This document shows, in pieces, positions 54,858 through 64,000 of a DNA stretch of 64,000 nucleotides (position 1 is its first letter; every line of letters begins with the position of its first letter). The DNA is from Brevundimonas sp. (lineage in GTDB: Bacteria; Pseudomonadota; Alphaproteobacteria; Caulobacterales; Caulobacteraceae): contig SCVB01000030.1 of the NCBI GenBank assembly GCA_004296955.1, positions 1 through 64,000 of the forward strand. The letters are read 5' to 3'. A program made the position numbers and the translations under genes. A model generated the notes under the pieces. The model saw only the letters and a program-made list of their open reading frames with translations. It ran no database searches and was not told the origin of the DNA.

Positions 54858-56238
54858 TCGCGAAGGTGATCCCGGGGTACTGGATGTTGACGAACATCAC
54901 CTGTCCGTCGGGCGAGAAACAGGCTCCGGCGAACTCGCTGTTCCCGGCGAAGACGTTGCGGGCGATGGTGTAGAGCTTACCGTCCGGCGTGACGCCCTTC
55001 ACATGGTTGCGGATGTCGGCGGAATAGTTGTCCTCGCAGACGATCAGGTGGCCCCAGGGCGCGACGCAGAGGTTGTCGCCCATGTTCATCGCCTTCTCGT
55101 CCGTGCTCTCGACGAACAGCTGCATCCGGCCCGGCCGCATGCGCTCGCCCAGCGAGCCCTCGAAGCGTGACGGGACATAGCGCAGGATCTGGCCGCGCTG
55201 GATCGGCCCGCCCGAGGTGGCCGTCAGATACAGTTCGCCTTCGCCCCAGAACACGCCCTCGCCGCGCGAAACAAGCGTAGCGCCGGCGGCGTGGCCGCGC
55301 ATGCGAAGATCGCCGGCCGGGCTCTCGACATCCTCCATGTCGATCCAGACCACGTCGCGCCAGTCGCCCGGCGACCAGAGACGGGTGGTGTTGTTCGAGC
55401 TGTCGGAGCCGCGCGCGTCCCGGAACGCCATGGCCTGCAGCCGCCCGCCCTCGGCCAGCTTTCCGGGCGTGGTCGGGATGAAGCGGTAGAACAGGCCGTC
55501 GGCCTTGTCCTCGGTCAGATAGACGATGCCGGTGCGGGGATCGACGCAGACGGCCTCGTGCTCGAAGCGACCCATGGCCTTCAGCGGGATCGGGTCGGCA
55601 AGGCCGGTGCCGTCGGCGGGCACCTCGAAGACATAGCCGTGCTCCCGGGACACATCGGCCCCGGCCGGAGCTTCTTCGGTTTCCTCGCAGGTCAGCCAGC
55701 TGCCCCAGGGCGTGTGGCCGCCGCAGCAGTTGGTGCTGGTGCCGGACAGGGACAGGAATTGGCGCACGACCTCACGGGTCTCGAGATCATAGACCAGGGT
55801 GGTCGTGCCGCCGGGCAGGGGGCGTCCGTCCTTGTAGGTGTCATAGCCCCTGGCGGGGTCGAGCAGGCCGATCCGCTCCTGGTGGAAACCGCCGGGTCCG
55901 AGGTTGCGGTGCAGGCCGCTGGACCCCTTCAGTTCATGGTTCCGCACCAGGGCCACGCGCGGCCCGTCCAGCGGAAAACAGCCCATGCCGTCGAACTGTC
56001 CGGGGGTGAACAGGCCGTCGTCCATCGTGTCGCCGCTCTGCGAGATGACCTGGTAGGAGAAGCCCTCGGGCAGGTCGAGCAGCCGGTTTGGATCCCGCAC
56101 CAGCGGGCCGTAGCCGGTCACCTGATTGATGTAGGTCTCTCCCGCCGCGGCGGCCTGGGCCCGGGCGTGACGGGCGAAGCCGGCGAAGGCGAAGGCGGCG
56201 GCCGAGCCGGCGATCAGATCACGACGATGGGGGCGCAT
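54826..56238 (-). CDS. PhoX-family alkaline phosphatase, Tat-exported
   Basis: 470 residues. [20 protein letters not shown] is a twin-arginine signal. The DUF839/PhoX propeller shows [60 protein letters not shown] and [19 protein letters not shown], with the acidic and cysteine features of Ca/Fe-dependent PhoX. It would release phosphate from esters in the periplasm, and may act in the same Pi-scavenging response as the ElpS-like lipoprotein. ATG 56238 follows GGAGTCCCC. Confidence 0.88.
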   Translation of the reverse strand: MRPHRRDLIAGSAAAFAFAGFARHARAQAAAAGETYINQVTGYGPLVRDPNRLLDLPEGFSYQVISQSGDTMDDGLFTPGQFDGMGCFPLDGPRVALVRNHELKGSSGLHRNLGPGGFHQERIGLLDPARGYDTYKDGRPLPGGTTTLVYDLETREVVRQFLSLSGTSTNCCGGHTPWGSWLTCEETEEAPAGADVSREHGYVFEVPADGTGLADPIPLKAMGRFEHEAVCVDPRTGIVYLTEDKADGLFYRFIPTTPGKLAEGGRLQAMAFRDARGSDSSNNTTRLWSPGDWRDVVWIDMEDVESPAGDLRMRGHAAGATLVSRGEGVFWGEGELYLTATSGGPIQRGQILRYVPSRFEGSLGERMRPGRMQLFVESTDEKAMNMGDNLCVAPWGHLIVCEDNYSADIRNHVKGVTPDGKLYTIARNVFAGNSEFAGACFSPDGQVMFVNIQYPGITFAIRGPWTSVRT

Positions 56239-56323
56239 GGGGACTCCGGAGCGGACTGTCGCGCTTATGACCGGCGGGGCGGCTGCGGTCATCATGGTTT
56301 CATGACGCAGAGCGCCGCCTGCC

Positions 56324-57574
56324 TCAGTCCTTCAGCGCCCGCCCGGCCACCACGGCCCTGTCGCCGAATTTCGCCCTCAGGGCGTCGATGGCGGTCTCGG
56401 TCTTCAAGGTCCGCGCCTCGGGGGATTCGAACAGGGCGGGGGCGTCGACGGCGTCGACCACCTCCGCCATGCCGATGCCGATCAGCCGGTAGGGTCGACC
56501 CAATTCCGGGGCCATCAGCTCCCGGGCGGCCGCGAACAGGGCGCGGGCGGTCTGGACCGGTTCGGGCAGGGACATCCTGCGGGTGACGATCTTGAAGTCC
56601 GTTCGCCGCAGTTTGAGCACCAGCACCCGGCTGGCCACCCCGTCGCGCCGCGCCTTGGAGGCCAGTTTCTCGCACAGCGGCCACAGCTCGGCCTCGAGAT
56701 CTTCCGCCGAGGTCAGGTCCTCGTTGAAGGTGGTTTCGGCGCTCATCCCCTTGCGCTCGTGGCCCGGATTGACCGCCCGGGCGTCGCGGCCGTGGGCGAG
56801 GTCGTGCAGGCGCAGGCCGGTCTCGCCATAGCGTTTGACCAGGTCGCGGACGTCGGCGGCGGCGAGGTCGCCGACGGTGGCGTAGCCGTCGCTCTGCAGG
56901 GTCTTGCGGAACACCGGGCCGACGCCGGGCAGGATGCCCACGGGCCTGGGGGCCAGCACGGCGGCGGCCTCGGAGCCCAGCACCGAGAAGCCGCGCGGCT
57001 TGTCCAGCTCCGAAGCCACCTTGGCGAGGAAGCGGTTGGGGGCCAGTCCGATGGAGACGGTCAGGCCGGTGTCGGCCTCGATCTGCTGCTGCAGCCGGAT
57101 CAGCTGGAAGGCCGGCGAGCCGCCGTTCAGCCGCTCGGTGCCGGCGAGGTCGATCCAGGCCTCGTCCAGCGACAGGGTCTGGACCAGCGGCGTGAGCTTG
57201 CCGACGGCCCCGAAGATGGCCTCGCTGGCGGCGACGTATTTGCGGAAGTCGGGCTTGATGACCACGGCTTCGGGACAGGCCTTCAGCGCCTTGAACATCG
57301 GCATGGCCGAATGGACGCCGTACTGGCGCGCGACATAGCAGCAGGTCGAGACCACGCCACGCCTGCCGCCGCCGACGATGACCGGCCGGTCGCGCAGTTC
57401 GGGCCGGTCGCGCTTCTCCACGGAGGCGTAGAAGGCGTCGCAGTCCAGATGGGCGATGGTCAGCCGGTCCAGCTCGTCGTGAGAGACCATGCGGCGCGAA
57501 TCGCAAGCCGGGCACCGCTCGACCTTGCGGTCGCCGGTCCAAAGGCAGTCGCGGCAGATGGCGCGGATCGGCAC
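56324..57574 (-). CDS. dinB: DNA polymerase IV with N-terminal zinc-ribbon
   Basis: Y-family translesion polymerase, 416 residues. The first 35 residues carry two CxxC pairs (ICRDC and [10 protein letters not shown]), a putative zinc ribbon not found in E. coli DinB. The catalytic part starts [20 protein letters not shown], with [17 protein letters not shown] and [20 protein letters not shown]; the C-terminal little-finger domain is complete. GTG 57574 is chosen for AGGA and the zinc ribbon. No LexA-type box is obvious upstream. Confidence 0.93.
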   Translation of the reverse strand: MPIRAICRDCLWTGDRKVERCPACDSRRMVSHDELDRLTIAHLDCDAFYASVEKRDRPELRDRPVIVGGGRRGVVSTCCYVARQYGVHSAMPMFKALKACPEAVVIKPDFRKYVAASEAIFGAVGKLTPLVQTLSLDEAWIDLAGTERLNGGSPAFQLIRLQQQIEADTGLTVSIGLAPNRFLAKVASELDKPRGFSVLGSEAAAVLAPRPVGILPGVGPVFRKTLQSDGYATVGDLAAADVRDLVKRYGETGLRLHDLAHGRDARAVNPGHERKGMSAETTFNEDLTSAEDLEAELWPLCEKLASKARRDGVASRVLVLKLRRTDFKIVTRRMSLPEPVQTARALFAAARELMAPELGRPYRLIGIGMAEVVDAVDAPALFESPEARTLKTETAIDALRAKFGDRAVVAGRALKD

Positions 57575-57690
57575 GGCGGGGTCCTGTGGTCTGGCTTCAC
57601 CCCAACTTAAGACCCGGCGGGTCACAGTGCACGAAGAAGGCGAAAAGCCTCCGTGCAGCCGCACCCAGAGGCAACCAGGCCAAGGTGATG

Positions 57691-58056
57691 ATGTCCAAGA
57701 AAGTCCTCATCGTCGAGGATAACGAGCTGAACATGAAGCTCTTTCATGATCTGCTCGACTCGCAGGGCTACCAGACGCTGCAGACCCGCGAGGGCCTGCA
57801 GGCGCTGGCCCTGGCGCGGTTGCACAAGCCCGACCTGATCCTGATGGACATCCAGCTGCCCGAGATCAGCGGCCTGGAGGTCACCAAATGGCTCAAGGAC
57901 GACGAGGAGCTGAGCCACATCCCCGTCGTCGCCGTCACCGCCTTCGCCATGAAGGGCGATGAGGAGCGCATCCGCCAGGGCGGCTGCGAGGCCTACATCT
58001 CCAAGCCCATCTCGGTGATGCATTTCCTCGACGTGGTGCGGAAACATCTGGGGTAG
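57691..58056 (+). CDS. divK: Cell-cycle response regulator DivK
   Basis: Single-domain receiver of 121 residues, almost fully alignable with Caulobacter DivK from memory: [20 protein letters not shown], phospho-acceptor D53 in [36 protein letters not shown] and [14 protein letters not shown]. It relays PleC/DivJ signals to DivL-CckA to control CtrA and cell fate. Start could be ATG 57688. Six bp precede pleD, as in Caulobacter. Confidence 0.96.
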   Translation: MSKKVLIVEDNELNMKLFHDLLDSQGYQTLQTREGLQALALARLHKPDLILMDIQLPEISGLEVTKWLKDDEELSHIPVVAVTAFAMKGDEERIRQGGCEAYISKPISVMHFLDVVRKHLG

Positions 58057-58062
58057 CAAGCG

Positions 58063-59427
58063 ATGACGGCGCGTATTCTTGTCGTTGACGACGTGGAAGC
58101 GAACGTCCGCCTGCTCGAGGCCAAGCTGACGCTCGAATACTATGAGGTCATGACCGCCGGCGACGGGGCGAAGGCCCTGCAGATCGCCTCGGACGAACGG
58201 CCCGACATCATCCTGCTGGACGTGATGATGCCCGGCATGGACGGGTTCGAGACCTGCCGGCGGCTCAAGGCCGATCCGGTCACCCGCCATATCCCCGTCG
58301 TGCTGGTGACGGCGCTGGACGGGCGCGAGGACAAGATCAAGGGACTGGGCGTCGGGGCCGACGACTTCGTCACCAAGCCGATCGACGACGTCATCCTGTT
58401 CGCCCGCGTGCGGTCGCTGCTGCGGCTCAAGTCGGTGATGGACGAGCTGCGCGAACGTGAGGAGAGCGGCCGCCGGTTGGGCGTCGACACCGACGGCGCG
58501 GGGCGGCTGCGGGGCTCGGGCGGTCGGGTGCTGGTTGTCGACGACAATGCGCGCCAGGCCGAACGCATGGCCGAACATCTCGCCAGCGAGCATCGGCCCA
58601 CGGTCGAGAGCGATCCGGCGGCCGCCCTGATCGCGGCGCGCGGGCCTGTCGACCTGATGATCGTCAATGTCTCGAGTTCCGGGTTCGACGGCCTGCGCTT
58701 CGTGGCCCAGACCCGGTCGACCGAGGCCTCGCGGCGGATCCCGATTCTCGCGGTGATCGATCCGGCCGACCGGCCGCGCCTGCTCAAGGCGCTGGAGCTG
58801 GGCGTCAACGACATCCTGCCGCGTCCGGTCGACCCCGAGGAGCTGGAGGCCCGCGCCCGCACCCAGATCAAGCGGAAGCGCTACGCCGACTTCCTCAAGC
58901 AGAAGCTGGACTACAGCCTCGAGATGGCGGTCACCGACGCCCTGACCGGCCTGCATAACCGGCGGTATATGGCGGGCCAGTTGCAGGCCCTGATGAGCCG
59001 GGCGGGGCAGGGGGGCGATTCCGTGGCCGTGCTGGTCATGGACATCGACCACTTCAAACTGGTCAACGACGGCTTCGGCCACGACGCCGGCGACGAGGTG
59101 CTGCGCGAGTTCGCCGTGCGGCTGGCGACCAATGTCCGCGCCATCGACCTGCCGTGCCGGCTGGGCGGCGAGGAGTTCGTGGTCGTGATGCCCGGCGCAA
59201 GTCTGGAAGACGCCACTCACGTCGCCGACCGCATCCGGCGCGACGTCGGTGGACAGCCCTTCCCGATCATGAGCGGGGCCGAGGCCCTGACCGTCACCGT
59301 CTCGGTCGGCGTCGCCGCCAGCACCGGCGTCGACGACACTCCGGACGCCCTGCTCAAGCGGGCCGATGAGGGGGTTTACGAGGCCAAGGCGCGCGGCCGG
59401 AACCAGGTGATCGCGCGAGCGGCCTGA
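58063..59427 (+). CDS. pleD: Diguanylate cyclase response regulator PleD
   Basis: 454 residues, the same length as Caulobacter PleD. A receiver domain with D53 (IILLDVMMPGMDGFETCRRL), a second, adaptor receiver from about 155 (VLVVDDNARQAERMAEHLAS), and a GGDEF domain with active site RLGGEEFVVVMPG and an I-site RAID five residues upstream for product inhibition. It makes c-di-GMP at the stalked pole during development. Operon with divK. Confidence 0.96.
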   Translation: MTARILVVDDVEANVRLLEAKLTLEYYEVMTAGDGAKALQIASDERPDIILLDVMMPGMDGFETCRRLKADPVTRHIPVVLVTALDGREDKIKGLGVGADDFVTKPIDDVILFARVRSLLRLKSVMDELREREESGRRLGVDTDGAGRLRGSGGRVLVVDDNARQAERMAEHLASEHRPTVESDPAAALIAARGPVDLMIVNVSSSGFDGLRFVAQTRSTEASRRIPILAVIDPADRPRLLKALELGVNDILPRPVDPEELEARARTQIKRKRYADFLKQKLDYSLEMAVTDALTGLHNRRYMAGQLQALMSRAGQGGDSVAVLVMDIDHFKLVNDGFGHDAGDEVLREFAVRLATNVRAIDLPCRLGGEEFVVVMPGASLEDATHVADRIRRDVGGQPFPIMSGAEALTVTVSVGVAASTGVDDTPDALLKRADEGVYEAKARGRNQVIARAA

Positions 59428-59434
59428 GGCGCGG

Positions 59435-59626
59435 CTACCGGCTCATCCACGGCTTCGACTTGCCCGTCGCGATCCGGGCCGCCTGCTCGCGCTGGAAGCG
59501 GCCGCCGCGCGGCGGCTTCTCCCGCGCGGCGATCGCCGCCTGCTTCAGACGAAGCGCCCGTTGGACGGGGCTCTCCGTCGCAGGCGCGGCGGCGGAGTCA
59601 TCGGCGGCGTCGGTCGGGTCGGTCAT
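59435..59626 (-). CDS. Small basic protein of unknown function
   Basis: 63 residues from ATG 59626: an acidic Ala-rich start (MTDPTDAADDSAAAPATESP) and a basic second half (RALRLKQAAIAAREKPPRGG, then RIATGKSKPWMSR). It is probably disordered or nucleic-acid binding. It lies convergent with pleD, 7 bp from its stop. Family not recognised. Confidence 0.6.
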   Translation of the reverse strand: MTDPTDAADDSAAAPATESPVQRALRLKQAAIAAREKPPRGGRFQREQAARIATGKSKPWMSR

Positions 59627-59680
59627 CCGCTCCACCTAGCACATCGACGAGCGCCGGACGCATTCAGCCGACCGCGCCCA

Positions 59681-59712
59681 AACAAAAACGCCCGGCGTTT
59701 CCACCGGGCGTT
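59681..59712 (-). terminator. Intrinsic terminator of rpmG
   Basis: On the minus strand AACGCCCGG and CCGGGCGTT close an 8-nt loop and run into TTTTTGTTT. This is a classical rho-independent terminator, 25 bp after the rpmG stop. Confidence 0.9.
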
Positions 59713-59736
59713 CCAAAAATCCAGCAGGCGTGAGCC

Positions 59737-59904
59737 TTACTTGATCTTGCCTTCCTTGAACTCGACGTGCTTGCGCACGACGGGGTCGTATTTCTTGACG
59801 ACCATTTTCTCGGTCATCGTGCGGGCGTTCTTCTTGGTCACGTAGAAGAAGCCGGTGTCGGCGGACGAGTTCAGGCGGATCTTGATTGAAGCCGGCTTGG
59901 CCAT
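59737..59904 (-). CDS. rpmG: 50S ribosomal protein L33
   Basis: 55 residues: [40 protein letters not shown], ending [13 protein letters not shown]. It lacks the cysteine quartet of zinc-type L33, so it is the zinc-free form. Monocistronic with its own terminator. Confidence 0.97.
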   Translation of the reverse strand: MAKPASIKIRLNSSADTGFFYVTKKNARTMTEKMVVKKYDPVVRKHVEFKEGKIK

Positions 59905-59985
59905 CGGAATTACCTTTGCGACGGCGAAAGCCGCTGAAATGAGAGGCGCGGAACATACTCAGGCGCGCTCCAAAGTCAACGCCAG

Positions 59986-60384
59986 TCAGACAGGCCGCCA
60001 TCCAATGGCTGGACGCACCGTGGCGCAGGCGGGGGAACCGTCCTTGCCGCGCCCCGGCAAATGCACCTCCAGCAGGGCGTCCGGGACCAGCAGGGCCTTG
60101 GGGATGTCGTGGATGTCGATCTTGGCGCGTCGGCTCCAGGCCGCGGCATGGTCGCCCGCAGACGTCCCGATGCGGATGTAGACGAAGCGTCGGACAGGCC
60201 CTTCCCGACGCACAAAGGGACCGGTCATGCGGCCGTCGGGCTGGAGGGTGATCGGAATTTCGAAGGCAATCGGGCCGTCGCCGGCGGTGCGCAGCTCGAA
60301 CGGCATGTCGTCCTTCTGCAGGCTGTAGCGCACGCCCGGCACGGGATCGTCGATGATGAGGCGAAGCGTCACGGTGTCAGCCAT
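59986..60384 (-). CDS. DUF5990-family protein
   Basis: 132 residues: TVTLRLIIDDPVPGVRYSLQ, PIAFEIPITLQPDGRMTGPF, RRFVYIRIGTSAGDHAAAWS and KIDIHDIPKALL. All-beta and cytoplasmic; function unknown. ATG 60384 overlaps nothing and faces away from the next lipoprotein gene (45-bp gap). Confidence 0.8.
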   Translation of the reverse strand: MADTVTLRLIIDDPVPGVRYSLQKDDMPFELRTAGDGPIAFEIPITLQPDGRMTGPFVRREGPVRRFVYIRIGTSAGDHAAAWSRRAKIDIHDIPKALLVPDALLEVHLPGRGKDGSPACATVRPAIGWRPV

Positions 60385-60429
60385 GCCGTCAGGTTAGGCG
60401 AGGGCAGATGTTCGGGCTAGGCTCCGTGG

Positions 60430-60993
60430 ATGAAACAGATCGCCGCCCTCGCCGCCGCCGCCCTCGTCCTGTCCGCATGCGCCACGGTTCCCGCGCGCGC
60501 GCCGCAGCAGGATGCCTTCATGGCCAACCTCAACGCCCTGTGCGGCCAGCGATTCGAGGGGCGGGTCGTGACCACCGACGCCGCCGACGCCGACTTCGCA
60601 CGCTCGCGCCTGATCATGCACGTCCGCGACTGTTCCGCAGACGAGGTCCGCATTCCCTTCCATGTCGGCGACGACGCGTCCCGGACCTGGGTCATCAGCC
60701 GCAATGAAGAGGGCGGCCTGACCCTGAAGCACGATCACCGCGACCCCGAGGGCCGGCCTCACGGCCTGCACTGGTACGGCGGCGACACGACCTCGGCGGG
60801 GACGGCGAACCGTCAGGAGTTTCCCGTCGACGCCTTCTCGGTCGAGCTGTTCACCGCCGGCGACGCCTCGGTCTCGACCACCAATGTCTGGGCGGTCGAG
60901 GTGCATCCGGGGCGCGTCTACGCCTATGAACTCCGCCGGGCGAACCGCCATTTCCGGGTCGAGTTCGACCTGACCCGGCCGGTCGCCGAATAG
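60430..60993 (+). CDS. Lipoprotein of unknown function
   Basis: 187 residues. Signal peptide MKQIAALAAAALVLSACATV with lipobox. The body has FMANLNALCGQRFEGRVVTT and IPFHVGDDASRTWVISRNEE, then LHWYGGDTTSAGTANRQEFP, a beta-rich fold with two cysteines. Ends 3 bp from the convergent sodC stop. Family not recognised. Confidence 0.75.
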   Translation: MKQIAALAAAALVLSACATVPARAPQQDAFMANLNALCGQRFEGRVVTTDAADADFARSRLIMHVRDCSADEVRIPFHVGDDASRTWVISRNEEGGLTLKHDHRDPEGRPHGLHWYGGDTTSAGTANRQEFPVDAFSVELFTAGDASVSTTNVWAVEVHPGRVYAYELRRANRHFRVEFDLTRPVAE

Positions 60994-60996
60994 GGT

Positions 60997-61572
60997 CTAG
61001 CCGGCCGCCATCACCCCGCAGGCGACGCGGTCGCCGGCCCCGCCGATCGGCTGGCTGGCATGGTCGTCGGCGTTTGCGTGGATGACCAGGGCCGAGCCGT
61101 CGGCGTCCCACAGCCATTGGCCCGGGCCCTCGGAGGCGATGCGGGCGCGGGTGGTGAACAGCTCCGCCCGCACCTGACCCGCGGCGTCGGCGAAGATGTT
61201 GGGCAGGTCGCCGTCGTCAGGCCCGCCCGCATTCAGCAGGCCATGCGGCGCCTTGGGGTCGCCGTGGTTGACGTGGGCGCCGGCCGAGGTGAAGGGCGCG
61301 TCGCAGCGGCCCGCCGCATGGATGTGGACGCCATGCCAGCCGGGAGTCAGGCCGTCGGCCTCGATGCGGATCAGCAGTCCGGTCGCCCCCTGGGTCAGGA
61401 CGGCGCGGCCGATCCGGGCGCCGGCGGCGTTGACCAGCGTCGCCTCGCCGAAATCTCCCGGAGCGGCGCGCTCGGGCCGGTCGGAATAGTCGTTGGCGGT
61501 GACGCTGACGCAGCCGGCGAGGGCGGCGGCGAGGGGCAGGAGGGCGAGGGCGGCGAGGCGGGCGGCGCGCAT
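60997..61572 (-). CDS. sodC: Copper/zinc superoxide dismutase, lipoprotein form
   Basis: 191 residues. Signal with lipobox ALAGC anchors it to the envelope. Metal ligands: HGVHIHAAGRC, AGAHVNHGDPKAPHG and LVIHANADDHASQP; the disulphide cysteine partner is in RVACGVMAAG. Removes superoxide in the periplasm. Divergent from gyrA. Confidence 0.94.
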   Translation of the reverse strand: MRAARLAALALLPLAAALAGCVSVTANDYSDRPERAAPGDFGEATLVNAAGARIGRAVLTQGATGLLIRIEADGLTPGWHGVHIHAAGRCDAPFTSAGAHVNHGDPKAPHGLLNAGGPDDGDLPNIFADAAGQVRAELFTTRARIASEGPGQWLWDADGSALVIHANADDHASQPIGGAGDRVACGVMAAG

Positions 61573-61696
61573 GGTCGGTGTCCTTGTCAGGGCGGGGCGA
61601 AGAGCCTCGGCGTCGCTTTGCCACGGCAGCCCCCGGATGCTAGAAAACCGGTTCGCGGATCACGTTCCGATTCCGGCCATTTAAAGCCTGATTTCC

Positions 61697-64000
<2,304 letters not shown>

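Noticed and set aside
57600..57690. CtrA-binding site TTAA-N7-TTAA before divK
   Set aside because: Only one TTAA (57607) is present; the second half is missing.

Overview
The window is high-GC, densely coded alphaproteobacterial chromosome. A Caulobacterales origin, most likely Brevundimonas or a close relative, is inferred from the divK-pleD pair behind dinB, a GyrA quinolone region reading Ala/Met, several TonB-dependent or TonB-box proteins, and a type II secretion operon sitting beside an ElpS-like lipoprotein as in Caulobacter. No phage, insertion sequence or CRISPR array is visible. Two tRNA genes are present (Ser-UGA, Pro-GGG).

Layout. 1-4.5 kb is a low-oxygen/nitric-oxide block: a quinol-type nitric oxide reductase (running off the left edge), two divergent universal stress proteins and a 38-residue membrane protein, with two FNR/NnrR-type TTG-N8-CAA sites. 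4.6-8.8 kb encodes a three-gene MacB-like ABC efflux system (adaptor, permease, ATPase). 9.2-24.0 kb is a secretion and probable phosphate-scavenging block: an ElpS-like lipoprotein, a TonB-dependent receptor and gspC-D-E-F-G-H-I-J-K-L-M. 24.2-31.3 kb holds tRNA-Ser, rlpA, the coupled run tmk-holB-tatD-MBL hydrolase, an alpha/beta hydrolase, a DUF4160/DUF2442 pair and hemB. 31.4-37.8 kb carries three valine-degradation genes (acyl-CoA dehydrogenase, 3-hydroxyisobutyryl-CoA hydrolase, mmsB) interleaved with a Phd/PIN toxin-antitoxin module and two exported methyltransferase-like paralogues. 37.9-45.6 kb runs hemA, glyA, nrdR, ribD(C-terminal half)-ribE-ribB-ribH-nusB-thiL. 46.2-53.1 kb is hppA, bamE, a cytochrome bc1 chaperone, a DUF177 gene, plsX-fabH, ihfA, a MerR regulator and tRNA-Pro. 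53.2-64.0 kb is small membrane proteins, ctaA, a PhoX-type phosphatase, dinB, divK-pleD, rpmG, sodC and the first 2.3 kb of gyrA.

The most unusual structure is a ~107-111 bp repeat, nearly identical at DNA level, found three times in a row, each time in frame inside the leader-peptide region of a pseudopilin gene (gspG, gspH, gspI) just before the prepilin-peptidase site. It gives these proteins predicted leaders of 45-49 residues, whereas neighbouring gspJ has an ordinary 6-7 residue leader. Other points worth a second look are a RibD lacking its deaminase half, a RibB whose GTP cyclohydrolase II domain has lost its zinc cysteines, a ribH with no ATG/GTG/TTG start, a Fur-like box before hemA, the GyrA quinolone-region residues, and candidate PhoB repeats before the ElpS-like gene.
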